A DNA stretch of 64,000 nucleotides, from the NCBI RefSeq assembly GCF_039541575.1, contig NZ_BAABGM010000013.1, forward strand, positions 1 to 64,000, given 5' to 3'. Positions within the stretch are counted from its first letter, which is position 1. Each line of letters starts with the position of its first letter. This DNA is from Fodinibacter luteus. Its GTDB lineage: Bacteria; Actinomycetota; Actinomycetes; Actinomycetales; Dermatophilaceae. The position numbers and the translations under genes were made by a program. Below are positions 7,899 through 17,046 of this stretch, piece after piece. The notes beneath the pieces were generated by a model, which did not search any database, had not been told where the DNA came from, and saw nothing but the letters and a program-made list of their open reading frames with translations.

Positions 7899-9047
7899 TC
7901 ACCGCTCCCCGTCGGCGGATCGGCCGGCCTCGGACGACACACCGGCCGGGTGCCGTGGCCGGTCGGCGACCCCCCTCGAGATGGGGGTGAGCGGGCCGCG
8001 GGCGGCCTCGCGCAGCCCCGAGAGCCCCAGCTCGTCCTCGGCCGCGCCGGGTCCGTAGCCGGCGAAGGGGTCGTCCCACCCGTTCGGGTGCGCGCCGCGG
8101 TCGGCGCGGCGCCGCCACTGGTCCACCGCCCACGCGCCGAGCCGCTCGTGCAGGCTGCGGTCCTCCTCGACCGGCCACAGCTCGCGGATCCCGGCGTTGG
8201 CCGCGGCCCCGATGAGCACCGCGATGGCGAGGGCGTAGAGCCAGATGAGCAGCACGATCGGGGCCGAGAGCGGCCCGTAGATCGACGTGCCACCGAGCGA
8301 CGCAGCGATTGTGCCGCGCACGACGAACGACGCGAGCAGCCAGATGACGAGCGTCACCGCGGCCCCGGGCACGTCGCGCAGCCAGGGCGAGCGCCTCGGC
8401 GTCGACACGTGGTACAGGCTCGTGAGCCCGCCGACGACGAGGAGGGTGACGAGCGGCCAGTACAGCACCGTGAGGGCGTCCCACGGCTCCGGCAGGATCT
8501 GGCCGAGCAGGGTGGGGCCGAGCAGCACGAGGGGGATGGTCACGATGCCGAGCACGAGGGCGAGGAGGTACAGCGAGAACGACAGGGCCCGGGTCTGGAC
8601 GATGCCGCGCACCCCGGACTGGCCGTACATGATCGAGATCGTGTCGACGAAGACGTTGAGCGCGCGCGAGCCCGACCACAGCGAGAGCAGGAAGCCGAGC
8701 GAGATGAGGTCGAAGCGTCCGTCGGTGAACACGTCGTCGACGGTCGGGCCGAGGGTGGAGCTGATGACGTCCTCGGTGAGGAAGCGGGCCGCGTACTCGT
8801 TGATGCCGTCGCGCACCTGCTCGACCGCCTCCGGTCCGAGGGCGCTGCCGAGGTACCCCAGTCCGCCGAACAGCCCGAGGACGAGGGGTGGCAGGGAGAG
8901 GAGCGCGAAGAAGCCGGCCTCCGAGGCCAGCCCGGTGACCCGGTAGCGCAGGCAGATCCGGATCGTCGCGACGACGAGCCGGGCGAGCGGCAGGAGGCCG
9001 GGGACCTGCGCGAGCAACCGCCGCAGGCGCCGCTTCGCGTCGGTCAT
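7899..9047 (-). CDS. YihY/BrkB-family integral membrane protein
   Basis: This 382-residue protein has the usual six-helix YihY/virulence-factor-BrkB core. FFALLSLPPLVLGLFGGLGY (about 46-65) is the first long helix, and SLWSGSRALNVFVDTISIMY (about 122-141) is the family signature. Further helices follow up to about residue 300, then a hydrophilic tail of about 80 residues. The family's transport or envelope role is not settled; earlier labels such as RNase BN are wrong for it. The start is ATG 9047, placed 7 nt after a -10-like TACGGT, suggesting a leaderless mRNA; an ATG 9 bp upstream is the alternative. It is divergent from aidB. Confidence 0.88.
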   Translation of the reverse strand: MTDAKRRLRRLLAQVPGLLPLARLVVATIRICLRYRVTGLASEAGFFALLSLPPLVLGLFGGLGYLGSALGPEAVEQVRDGINEYAARFLTEDVISSTLGPTVDDVFTDGRFDLISLGFLLSLWSGSRALNVFVDTISIMYGQSGVRGIVQTRALSFSLYLLALVLGIVTIPLVLLGPTLLGQILPEPWDALTVLYWPLVTLLVVGGLTSLYHVSTPRRSPWLRDVPGAAVTLVIWLLASFVVRGTIAASLGGTSIYGPLSAPIVLLIWLYALAIAVLIGAAANAGIRELWPVEEDRSLHERLGAWAVDQWRRRADRGAHPNGWDDPFAGYGPGAAEDELGLSGLREAARGPLTPISRGVADRPRHPAGVSSEAGRSADGER

Positions 9048-9079
9048 GGGCCCCACCGTAACGGCCGTACGCTGCTGGG

Positions 9080-10732
9080 GTGCGGACCCACGTCGTCACC
9101 AACGTCGTCGCGGCGCCGAGCGGCCTCAACGCGCTGCGCTGCGACCCTGTCCTGTCCGAGGCCGTCGCGCGGTGGGTCTCGCCGACCGACCCCGAGGGGG
9201 CCGCAGCCCTCGACGACCTCGGGGCGCTCGCCGGCACCCCGCAGGTGCGCGCCTGGGCCGACCAGGCCGACCGGGTCACCCCGGTGCTGCGCACCCACGC
9301 CCCGACCGGCGTGCGGGTGGACGAGGTGGAGTACCACCCGGCCTACCACAGCCTCATGGAGGTGGCCGTCGGCAACGGCCTGACCGCCCACCCGTGGACC
9401 CGGCCCGCCGCGAGCGGCGCGCACGCACGGCGGGCCGCCGGGTTCCTCGTCTGGTCGCAGGTCGAGGCGGGGCACCTGTGCCCCGTCTCGATGACGTACG
9501 CCGCCGCGCCGGCGCTCTCGGCCGAGCCGGACCTCGCGGCGCGGTGGCTCCCCGGGCTCGCCTCGCGCGCCTACGACCCGGTGCTGCGCCCCATGGGCGA
9601 CAAGCCCGGCCTCACCGTGGGGATGGGTATGACCGAGAAGCAGGGCGGCTCCGACGTGCGCGCCAACACGACGACCGCAGTGGCGGCGCCGGGCGGCCCC
9701 CTCGAGGGCGACACCTACCGGCTCACCGGGCACAAGTGGTTCTGCTCGGCGCCGATGAGCGACGCCTTCCTCGTCCTGGCGCAGACCGACGCCGGGGTCG
9801 GCTGCTTCCTCGTCCCGCGCGTCCTCGACGACGGCACCCGCAACGGCATCCACCTCCAGCGGCTCAAGGACAAGCTCGGCAACCGCTCGAACGCCTCGTC
9901 CGAGATCGAGCTCGAGCACGCGTGGGCGGCGCGGGTCGGCGAGGAGGGCCGGGGCATCCGCACGATCATCGGCATGGTCGCCTCGACGCGGCTCGACTGC
10001 GTGCTCGGCTCGACGGCGACGATGCGGGCGGCCCTCGTGCGGGCGGTCCACCACGCCCGGCGGCGCAGCGCCTTCGGCGCGCTGCTCGTCGACCAGCCGC
10101 TCATGCGCAACGTCCTCGCCGACCTCGCCCTCGAGAGCGAGGCGGCCACGGTGCTCGCGATGCGGCTCGCCCACGCCGTCGACGCCGGGGAGGACGACCT
10201 CGTGCGGCTCGGGGTCGCCCTCGGCAAGTTCTGGGTGTGCAAGCGCACCGCCCCGATGGTCGCCGAGGCGCTGGAGTGCCTCGGCGGCAACGGCTACGTC
10301 GAGGAGAACGGCCTGGCGCGGCTCTACCGTGAGGCCCCGCTCAACTCGATCTGGGAGGGCTCGGGCAACGTCAACGCGCTCGACGTCGTGCGGGCACTGA
10401 CCCGCGAGCCGGCGTCCCTCGCCGCGCTCGGCAAGGAACTCGCCCTGGCCCGCGGGCACGACCCGGTGCTCGATGCCGCGATCGACGAGTGCGAGTCGGC
10501 GTCGGCACGTGCGCTCGCTCCCGACGCGCCGTGGGCGGCGCGGCGCCTCGTCGAGCGGCTCGCGCTGACCCTCCAGGCGGCGCTGCTCGTGCGCCACTCC
10601 CCCGGGCCCGTCGCCGACGCCTTCGTCGTGAGCCGCCTCGGTGGCGAGCACGGCGCCTCGTTCGGCACGCTCGGGGCGTCCGTCGGGGCGGATGCCGTGG
10701 CGCAGCTGCTCGAGCGTTCGCTCAGGGACTGA
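9080..10732 (+). CDS. AidB-like acyl-CoA dehydrogenase family protein
   Basis: This 550-residue flavoprotein closely matches the length of E. coli AidB (alkylation-response isovaleryl-CoA-dehydrogenase homologue). GMGMTEKQGGSDVR (181-194) is the FAD-side loop. WEGSGN (about 424-429) carries the glutamate that acts as base in acyl-CoA dehydrogenases. AidB binds DNA and is proposed to protect from or destroy alkylating agents; whether this copy has that role or true dehydrogenase activity is open. The GTG start at 9080 lies 6 nt after TACGCT, a leaderless pattern. Its last 11 bp overlap the convergent PPK2 gene. Confidence 0.88.
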   Translation: MRTHVVTNVVAAPSGLNALRCDPVLSEAVARWVSPTDPEGAAALDDLGALAGTPQVRAWADQADRVTPVLRTHAPTGVRVDEVEYHPAYHSLMEVAVGNGLTAHPWTRPAASGAHARRAAGFLVWSQVEAGHLCPVSMTYAAAPALSAEPDLAARWLPGLASRAYDPVLRPMGDKPGLTVGMGMTEKQGGSDVRANTTTAVAAPGGPLEGDTYRLTGHKWFCSAPMSDAFLVLAQTDAGVGCFLVPRVLDDGTRNGIHLQRLKDKLGNRSNASSEIELEHAWAARVGEEGRGIRTIIGMVASTRLDCVLGSTATMRAALVRAVHHARRRSAFGALLVDQPLMRNVLADLALESEAATVLAMRLAHAVDAGEDDLVRLGVALGKFWVCKRTAPMVAEALECLGGNGYVEENGLARLYREAPLNSIWEGSGNVNALDVVRALTREPASLAALGKELALARGHDPVLDAAIDECESASARALAPDAPWAARRLVERLALTLQAALLVRHSPGPVADAFVVSRLGGEHGASFGTLGASVGADAVAQLLERSLRD

Positions 10733-11861
10733 GCGCCAGGCGCTCCTTCTCCGCCTCGACGTCGAAGTCGGCGGCCGGCCAGCGGGGGTCCATCGCCTCG
10801 AGGTGCTCGAGCAGCAGGTTGGTCACGGCGAGCCGGGCGTACCACTTGTTGTCCGCCGGCACGACGAACCACGGGGCGGCATCCGTCGAGCACTTCTCGA
10901 GCGCGGCCTGGTAGGCCTGCATGTAGTCGGCCCAGTGGGCGCGCTCGTCGACGTCCCCGGGGTTGAACTTCCAGTGCTTGTCCTCGCGCTCGAGCCGCTC
11001 GGCGAGCCGGGCCTTCTGCTCCGCGCTCGAGATGTGCAGCATGACCTTGACCATCGTCGTGCCGCCGGCGACGACGCGCCGCTCGAAGGCGTTGATCTGG
11101 GCGTAGCGGCGGGACCACGTCGGGCGTGGCACGAGGTCGTGGACGCGCACGATGAGGACGTCCTCGTAGTGGCTGCGGTCGAAGACGCCGAGGTCGCCCG
11201 GCACCGGCAGCGCACGACGGATGCGCCAGAGGAAGGGGTGACGCCTCTCCTCCGCGGTGGGCGCCTTGAACGAGGTGATCTCGACACCCTGGGGGTCGAC
11301 CGCGCCGACGACGTGGCGCATGATGCCGCCCTTGCCGGAGGTGTCCATGCCCTGGATGACGAGGAGGACCGAGCGGGCGCCGCCGCCCCGGGACTCCGCG
11401 TACAGGCGCTCCTGCAGGTCGCCGAGGCGGTCGTGGAGCTCGGCCATGACGACCTCGGCCTCGTCCTTGTCGCCGGAGAAGCCGGGTGTGCCCGCGGGGT
11501 CGACGTCCGCGAGCGAGAAGCCGGGCCCCACCCGCAGCAGCTGCGACCAGACGACCGGGTCGACGGCCTCGTCGGCGCGCGCCTGCTCGGCCTTGCGGCG
11601 CTTCTTCTCGGCCTTGCGCGCCGCCTTGCCGCTCAGCTGCGGGTCGGGGGTGACCTCGTCGGGGGCCGGAGCGCCGGCGACGGCGACCTCGGCCGCGGGG
11701 ATGCCGGTGCCGTGGCCCTTCGCGGCCTTGGCGCCCTTGCCCTTGCCCTTGCCCTGGGCGGCCTTGCCCTTGGCGCCCTTGCCCTGGGCGCCCTTCGCAG
11801 CCTTGCCCTTGGCGCTCTTCGCGGCCTTCGTGTCCTTGTCCTTCTTCGCACCCTTGCCCAT
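10722..11861 (-). CDS. ppk2: Polyphosphate kinase 2 family protein with a Lys/Ala/Gly-rich tail
   Basis: This 379-residue protein catalyses polyphosphate-nucleotide phosphotransfer. The Walker A motif GMDTSGKGG is at 171-179 and the Walker B FDRSHYEDV at 227-235, followed by the lid-type residues of the PPK2 fold. The catalytic domain starts only near residue 100. Residues 1-50 are almost entirely Lys, Ala, Gly and Gln, and residues 78-97 are again strongly basic (KAARKAEKKRRKAEQAR). This tail is not part of the PPK2 fold and could bind polyphosphate or nucleic acid. ATG at 11861 has no nearby alternative that keeps the tail. Class I versus III substrate preference cannot be told here. Confidence 0.88.
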   Translation of the reverse strand: MGKGAKKDKDTKAAKSAKGKAAKGAQGKGAKGKAAQGKGKGKGAKAAKGHGTGIPAAEVAVAGAPAPDEVTPDPQLSGKAARKAEKKRRKAEQARADEAVDPVVWSQLLRVGPGFSLADVDPAGTPGFSGDKDEAEVVMAELHDRLGDLQERLYAESRGGGARSVLLVIQGMDTSGKGGIMRHVVGAVDPQGVEITSFKAPTAEERRHPFLWRIRRALPVPGDLGVFDRSHYEDVLIVRVHDLVPRPTWSRRYAQINAFERRVVAGGTTMVKVMLHISSAEQKARLAERLEREDKHWKFNPGDVDERAHWADYMQAYQAALEKCSTDAAPWFVVPADNKWYARLAVTNLLLEHLEAMDPRWPAADFDVEAEKERLALSP

Positions 11862-11964
11862 CGCCGCATCCTTGCAGACCGCCGCGCCGTCGGCGGGCCC
11901 GCCGCGCGCTCCATCTCGTCACCGGCCCGCGCTCCCGTGCTCTCCCGGCTGCCACACTCGGGGC

Positions 11965-12708
11965 ATGCGCGTCCTGCTCGACCCGCGCCGCCCGGCGCGC
12001 CCCGGCTCCCGCGTCACCGATGCCGACCTGGCCGCCCTCTACGCGTTCCCGCCCGGTCGTCGCTGGGTGCGCTCGAACTTCGTGAGCACCCTCGACGGCT
12101 CGGCCGTCGGAGCGGACGGGCGCAGCGGCTCGGTCAACACGCCCGCCGACAACCGGGTCTTCGCCCTCCAGCGCGACCTCGGCGAGGCGGTGCTCGTCGG
12201 GTCGGGCACGGTGCGGGCCGAGGGATACGAGCGGCTCGTGCCGACCCGGCGGCGCTCGTCGCCGGCGGCGCTCGTCGTCGTCAGCGGCTCGGGCCGGGTG
12301 CCCGAGGGGCTTCGGGCACCGCGCGAGGGCCGCGGCCCGGGGCTGCTCGTCACCTGCGCCGCGGCCGGGGCCCGGCGGCTCGACCGCGCCCGGTCGGACC
12401 TCGGCGCGGATGCCGTCCTCGTCGCCGGGCAGGAGGAGGTCGACCTCCCGCTCGCCCTCGACGGGCTCGCCGCGCGCGGGCTGCGGCACGTCCTGTGCGA
12501 GGGTGGCCCGACGCTCCTCTCGGCGGCGCTGGCGGCCGGCGTCGTCGACGAGCTGGCGCTCTCCCTCGTGCCGGCCGTCGTCGGTGGCGACGGCACCCGG
12601 ATGACGAACGGTCCGGCGCTCGGCGAGGCGGACGGCATCCACCTCGCTCCCCGACTGCTCGTCGAGGAGGCGGGCACCCTGCTCGGTCTGTGGCGGGTGT
12701 GTCGCTGA
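11965..12708 (+). CDS. Dihydrofolate reductase/RibD-C family reductase
   Basis: This 247-residue protein has the RibD C-terminal (pyrimidine reductase) fold. VRSNFVSTLDGSAV (about 33-46) matches the substrate strand, LVGSGTVRAEGYERLVP (about 76-92) the nucleotide-binding region, and LCEGGPTLLSAAL (about 174-186) the GGxxL cofactor loop. It is an NADPH-dependent reductase; the substrate may be a riboflavin precursor or another pteridine-like compound, but no rib genes are near. The ATG at 11965 lies 6 nt after CACACT, consistent with a leaderless start. It converges on the hydrolase gene with a 4-bp gap. Confidence 0.82.
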   Translation: MRVLLDPRRPARPGSRVTDADLAALYAFPPGRRWVRSNFVSTLDGSAVGADGRSGSVNTPADNRVFALQRDLGEAVLVGSGTVRAEGYERLVPTRRRSSPAALVVVSGSGRVPEGLRAPREGRGPGLLVTCAAAGARRLDRARSDLGADAVLVAGQEEVDLPLALDGLAARGLRHVLCEGGPTLLSAALAAGVVDELALSLVPAVVGGDGTRMTNGPALGEADGIHLAPRLLVEEAGTLLGLWRVCR

Positions 12709-12712
12709 GGGG

Positions 12713-13936
12713 TCACCCCGCGGCGAAGTCGGCGACGAGCCGCTCCCACCGCTCGGGATCGGTGTTCCACTCCGTGCAGTGCCGCGCGACGGTCCACTCC
12801 TCGAACGTCACGAGGTCCGGGCGCACCCGGGCCAGCTCGCGGGACGGCCCGACCGGCACGAACTCGTCGTCGACGGAGTGGATGAGCAGGATGCGGTGGT
12901 GCAGCTCGTCGGCACGGCTCACCCAGTCGGTCTTCGCGAGGTCGACGCCCTCGCGCACCCCGACGAGGCGGTGCCCCCACCGCTGGCGCATCATCACCCG
13001 GGCGAGCGATCCGACGTGACGGGGCAACCGGTGGCCGCGGGCGTGGTGGGCGAGCACGTCGCCCCAGTCGATGACCGGGCCGTCGAGCACGACCCGGGAG
13101 ACCAGACCGGCCAGGGACGAGCGGTCGAGCAGCTGGAGCGCGATCGCCCCGCCCATCGACCAGCCCACGAGCAGCACCTCCCGGGCGCCGTGCGCCACGG
13201 CGTGGCGCAGCGCCGCCTCGATGTCACGCCACTCCGAGAGCCCGAGGTTGTAGCGGCTGTCGGGGCCTGCCGGCACGCCCTCGTCGTTGCGGTAGCTCGG
13301 GACGAGGCAGGTCCAGCCGTGCGCGAGCAGCGGCGGCATCGCCCGGATCGTCTCCTCGCGGCGGGCGCCGCGGCCGTGGACGAGCACGGCCCACCGCCCG
13401 ACGTCGTCGGTCCCGGCCTGCGGGCGCACGACCCAGGCCGGCATCGCACCGAGCTCACCGGCGTAGGTGACGTGCTCGGTGCGGGCACCGATGCTCACGT
13501 CGGGCGGGGAGCCGTGGAAGTAGGCGTTCCAGCGGGCCGGGCCGGGAGCGAGGTATCCGCGGTCGACCGCGAGCAGCTCGCGTTCGACGGTGCCGCGGGT
13601 GGCGTCGACGCGCATGATGTCGCCGACGCGGACGTGACCGAAGCCGTTGTCGATCCACAGTCCGTACCGACCGGGCACGATCGTCTCCGGGGTGGCCGTG
13701 AGCGTGACGGTGTGGGCAGCAGCCGCGCGCACGACGACGTCGTCGGGGCGCTGCCGGTCCGGGGTCAGCACCCGCCGAGCGAAGTAGGCCGCCGCGACGA
13801 GGGAGCCAGCGCCGCTCGCGACCGCGCTCGTCACCCCCACCGCAGCGCCGGCGGTTGCGGCCCTGCGGGCGCGGCGCGAGGTGATCGGCCGGTTCGCCGG
13901 GGCCGCAGCGGTGGCACCATCCGCCGGACCCGTCAC
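12713..13936 (-). CDS. Membrane-anchored alpha/beta hydrolase
   Basis: This 407-residue protein has an N-terminal transmembrane anchor at about 28-52 after a basic RRARR stretch. The extracytoplasmic catalytic domain carries LVHGRGARREET (about 184-195, oxyanion region), the nucleophile elbow VGWSMGGA (serine near 259), HSVDDEFVP (aspartate near 355) and ARHCTEW (histidine near 383). It is a serine esterase/peptidase-like enzyme of unknown substrate. The GTG start at 13936 shares GTGA with the ligD stop, so it is translationally coupled to the DNA-repair ligase. That coupling is odd for an envelope hydrolase and probably reflects genome compaction. Confidence 0.82.
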   Translation of the reverse strand: MTGPADGATAAAPANRPITSRRARRAATAGAAVGVTSAVASGAGSLVAAAYFARRVLTPDRQRPDDVVVRAAAAHTVTLTATPETIVPGRYGLWIDNGFGHVRVGDIMRVDATRGTVERELLAVDRGYLAPGPARWNAYFHGSPPDVSIGARTEHVTYAGELGAMPAWVVRPQAGTDDVGRWAVLVHGRGARREETIRAMPPLLAHGWTCLVPSYRNDEGVPAGPDSRYNLGLSEWRDIEAALRHAVAHGAREVLLVGWSMGGAIALQLLDRSSLAGLVSRVVLDGPVIDWGDVLAHHARGHRLPRHVGSLARVMMRQRWGHRLVGVREGVDLAKTDWVSRADELHHRILLIHSVDDEFVPVGPSRELARVRPDLVTFEEWTVARHCTEWNTDPERWERLVADFAAG

Positions 13937-16095
13937 GCACTCCCCCCGGCCAGGACCTCGGACAGGTCGTAGGACACCGGTTCGTCGAGCTGGTCGAAGG
14001 TGCAGTCGGCGGGGTCCTTGTCGGGTCGCCACCGCACGAACTGGGCGGTGTGACGGAAGCGCACGCCCTCGAGGTGGTCGTAGCGCACCTCGACGACCCG
14101 CTCGGGGCGCAGCGGCGTGAACGAGAGGTCCTTGCCGGAGGCCCATCGGCTGCCCGCGGCGGCCTGCGGCGTGCGGGTGCCCTCCTGCTGTGCGGCCCAG
14201 CGCCAGGGGTGCTCGTCGAAGGTCGTGACGAGCGGCTGGAGCTCGTCGAACAGCTCCTTGCGCCGGGCCATCGGGAACGCACCGATGACCCCGACCGAGA
14301 CGAGCTGGCCGTCGGCGTCGTGGATGCCGAGCAGCAGGCTGCCGATGAGGTCGGCGCCGCTCTTGTGTGTGCGGTAGCCGGCGACGACGCAGTCGGCCGT
14401 GCGCTCGTGCTTGATCTTGGCCATGGTGCGCTTGTCGGGCTCGTAGGGGCCGTCGAGCTGCTTGGCGACGAGCCCGTCGAGCCCGGCCCCCTCGAACTCG
14501 GTGAACCACTCGGCGGCGACCGCACGGTCGGTCGTCGCCCGGGTCAGGTGGATCGGGGCCCGGGCGTCGGCCAGGGCCTGCTCGAGCAGGGCCCGGCGCT
14601 CACGGAACGGCCGGCCGGTGAGGTCGTCGTCACCGAGCGCGAGCAGGTCGAAGGCCACGAACCGGGCCGGCGTCTCGACCGACAGCTTCGTGACCCGGCT
14701 CGCCGCGGGGTGGATGCGCTGGCTCAGCAGGTCGAAGTCGAGGCGGTCCTCACCCGGCCGCACGACGATGATCTCGCCGTCGACGACACACCGGTCCGGC
14801 AGGTTCGCCAGGGCCGCCTCGACGACCTCGGGGAAGTAGCGGGTCATCGGCTTCTCGTTGCGGCTGCCGATCTCGACGAGATCGCCCGAGCGGAAGACGA
14901 TCGAGCGGAAGCCGTCCCACTTGGGCTCGAAGCTGACCTCCTGGCCCTCGAGCGCCGCGATGCCCCTGACCGACTTCGCGAGCATCGGCGCGACCGGCGG
15001 CACGACCGGCATCCGCCACCGCTCCCGCTCGGCGGCGTCGCGCTCGGCCTTGGGGGCCATGTACTCGGCGTCGGCCTTGTCGGTGCGGCGCTTGCTCGGC
15101 TGCACCCGCGGCGGCTCGCCGGGCATCTTGGGGTAGTCGGGCGGGAAGTTGAGCTCACCGAGGCCGCGCTGCTCGACATCGCGCTGCCAGAGGGCGAGGG
15201 CGCCGGTGACGTCGCCGACCACGCCTTCGATGTCGGCCCAGGCGTCGCCACGGTCCTCGAGCACGTCGGGCACGGTGAGCACGGTGAAGTCGCCGGGGGT
15301 GACGGTCGACAGCTCGGCCCACGTGACCGGCATCGAGACGGGGGCGCCGGGCAGCGGGCGCGGGCTGTACGCGGAGGCGATGGTGCGGTCGCGGCAGGCC
15401 TGGTTGAAGTCGACGAAGACCCGCTCGCCGCGCTCCTCCTTCCACCACGACGACGTCACGAGGTCGGGCAGGCGTCGCTCGAGCTCGCGGGCGATGCCGA
15501 TGACGCCGTGCCGCACGTCGAGGAACTCGTGGGTCGGGGCGATGCGCGCGTAGACGTGCACCCCCCGGTTGCCGCTCGTCTTGGCCCAGCCGGTCAGGCC
15601 GACCTCGGCGAGCAGCTCGCGCAGCGCGTGGGCGGCCTCGACGGCATCCGAGAAGGTGCGCCCGGGCTGCGGGTCGAGGTCGATGCGCAGCTCGTCGGGG
15701 TGGTCGTTGTCGGCCGTGCGCACCGGCCAGGGATGGAAGGTGACGGTGTTCATCTGCACCGCCCACACGGCGGTCGCGACCTCGTCGACGACGAGCTGCG
15801 CGTGCCGCCGCCCGCTCGGGTAGCGGCACGACGTCGTGCGCACCCAGCCGGGCAGCCCCTTGGGCGGGTTCTTCTGGTAGAACTCCTCGCCGTCGATGCC
15901 GTCGGGGAACCGCTGGAGCGTGACGGGGCGGTCGCCGATGTGGTGCACGAGCGGGTCGCCGACCGCGACGACGTAGGCCGCGAGGTCGCCCTTGGTGATG
16001 CCCGCATCGGGCCACATGACCCGGTCGGGGCTGGTCAGGCGCACCTCACGGGGGCCTTCGGGCCCCTCGACCTCCAGCACCTGCACGTCGACCAT
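13933..16095 (-). CDS. ligD: LigD-type polymerase-ligase without the nuclease domain
   Basis: This 720-residue protein acts in non-homologous end joining with Ku. Residues 1-290 form the archaeo-eukaryotic-primase-like polymerase domain: RIDLDPQPG near 139 provides metal-binding aspartates, and SGNRGVHVYAR follows. Residues 370-700 are the ATP-dependent ligase, with the nucleotidyl lysine K392 in EPKWDGF, then the OB-fold domain. The phosphoesterase (3'-end nuclease) domain present in mycobacterial LigD is absent, and no ku gene is in the window. ATG 16095 lies 6 nt after TAGGCT (leaderless pattern). Such Pol-Lig forms are known in actinobacteria. Confidence 0.9.
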   Translation of the reverse strand: MVDVQVLEVEGPEGPREVRLTSPDRVMWPDAGITKGDLAAYVVAVGDPLVHHIGDRPVTLQRFPDGIDGEEFYQKNPPKGLPGWVRTTSCRYPSGRRHAQLVVDEVATAVWAVQMNTVTFHPWPVRTADNDHPDELRIDLDPQPGRTFSDAVEAAHALRELLAEVGLTGWAKTSGNRGVHVYARIAPTHEFLDVRHGVIGIARELERRLPDLVTSSWWKEERGERVFVDFNQACRDRTIASAYSPRPLPGAPVSMPVTWAELSTVTPGDFTVLTVPDVLEDRGDAWADIEGVVGDVTGALALWQRDVEQRGLGELNFPPDYPKMPGEPPRVQPSKRRTDKADAEYMAPKAERDAAERERWRMPVVPPVAPMLAKSVRGIAALEGQEVSFEPKWDGFRSIVFRSGDLVEIGSRNEKPMTRYFPEVVEAALANLPDRCVVDGEIIVVRPGEDRLDFDLLSQRIHPAASRVTKLSVETPARFVAFDLLALGDDDLTGRPFRERRALLEQALADARAPIHLTRATTDRAVAAEWFTEFEGAGLDGLVAKQLDGPYEPDKRTMAKIKHERTADCVVAGYRTHKSGADLIGSLLLGIHDADGQLVSVGVIGAFPMARRKELFDELQPLVTTFDEHPWRWAAQQEGTRTPQAAAGSRWASGKDLSFTPLRPERVVEVRYDHLEGVRFRHTAQFVRWRPDKDPADCTFDQLDEPVSYDLSEVLAGGSA

Positions 16096-16187
16096 GTCGC
16101 GAGCCTAACGACGGCCGCCGACGCGCGGTGGGGTGACGGGCCCGTGGCGGCGGGAACCATCCGCTGCCCGCCGCTGTTGGGCTGGAC

Positions 16188-16622
16188 ATGACGATGAAGC
16201 CGAGCCCGCGTCCCTATGCCGTCGACCGCACCGAGGAGGAGTGGCGCGCGGCCCTCTCACCCGCGGAGTACGCCGTGCTGCGCGAGGCCGGCACCGAGCG
16301 GCCGTACACCGGCGAGTACACCGACGCCAAGGCCGTCGGGGTCTACGCCTGCCGGGCCTGCGGCGCCGAGCTGTTCGCGTCCGAGACGAAGTTCGACAGC
16401 CACTGCGGGTGGCCGTCCTTCTTCTCGCCGTTGGCCGGGGACTCCGTGGAGTACCTCGAGGACCGCTCGCTGCCCGGGCGCCCCCGGGTCGAGGTGCGGT
16501 GCGCGACATGCGGCAGCCACCTCGGGCACGTCTTCGAGGGCGAGGGCTACGACACCCCCACCGACCAGCGGTACTGCATCAACTCGATCAGCCTCACCCT
16601 GCGCCCCACCGAGAACACCTGA
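16188..16622 (+). CDS. msrB: Peptide-methionine (R)-S-oxide reductase
   Basis: This 144-residue enzyme repairs methionine-R-sulfoxide in oxidised proteins using thioredoxin. Zinc-binding pairs C55-C58 (CRAC) and C105-C108 (CATC) are present. The catalytic cysteine is C130 in QRYCINS, and HCGWPSFF (72-79) contributes the substrate pocket. Length is normal. A second ATG lies two codons later (16194) and is an equally possible start. Eighteen bp after the stop begins the first of the two structured inverted repeats described below. Confidence 0.93.
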   Translation: MTMKPSPRPYAVDRTEEEWRAALSPAEYAVLREAGTERPYTGEYTDAKAVGVYACRACGAELFASETKFDSHCGWPSFFSPLAGDSVEYLEDRSLPGRPRVEVRCATCGSHLGHVFEGEGYDTPTDQRYCINSISLTLRPTENT

Positions 16623-16640
16623 CCCTCCCCGGGGCGGCTG

Positions 16641-16717
16641 ACTTTTCCGCCCCATGAGCGAAACCCGAGGTCCGCCGGGGTTGATACCCCTTGCTGACCT
16701 CGGGTTTCCCTGGCCCG
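16641..16717 (+). repeat. Structured repeat, left copy (nested hairpin with TTGATA apex)
   Basis: A 19-nt lead GACTTTTCCGCCCCATGAG (16641-16659) is followed by a 13-bp perfect stem, GAAACCCGAGGTC (16661-16673) with GACCTCGGGTTTC (16697-16709). Inside the loop is a second hairpin GGGG-TTGATA-CCCC (16678-16691). A diverged copy in inverted orientation lies at 17047-17124. It sits right behind msrB and could serve as its terminator, but the extra conserved lead and apex suggest a defined repeat family. Confidence 0.7.
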
Positions 16718-16820
16718 GCGGCGCGCCCCCCGTCGTCCACAGGCCGGATGCCGTCGGCCCGCCCTCCACAGCCCGCTCACCACGGCATCCCGGTTCCCCG
16801 ATCCGGGTCACCGTGGGGGC

Positions 16821-17010
16821 ATGGACACCACGGTCGACCCCGCGCTCCTGGCCCGAGCGTCCGCGCAGCACGGGATGCTGACCTCGGCCCAGGCGCGGAG
16901 CCTCGGGGTCAGCCCGCTCGTGCTCGGGCGGCTCGTCCGGTCGGGCCGACCTCGAGCGCCCGGGTGCGGTCGTCGCCGCGGTGCGCCGAGCCCTGGCCGC
17001 CACGGCCTGA
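16821..17010 (+). pseudogene. Remnant of an AbiEi-type (type IV antitoxin-like) gene
   Basis: From ATG 16821, about 40 residues read as the winged-helix N-terminus seen in AbiEi-like/DUF559 proteins (ARASAQHGMLTSAQARSLG, then LVLGRLVRSG). After SG (around 16941) sense is lost in this frame. In the +1 frame from 16942 the sequence continues RADLERPGAVVAAVRRALAA and stops at 17010, which looks like the C-terminal tail of the same kind of protein. The middle of about 250 residues is gone, so this is an internal deletion with a frame change. It lies between two inverted structured repeats. The family call rests on the N-terminal motif only. Confidence 0.6.
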
Positions 17011-17046
17011 GCGACGCCAGCACGGCATCCAGGATGCGCGCTCGGC

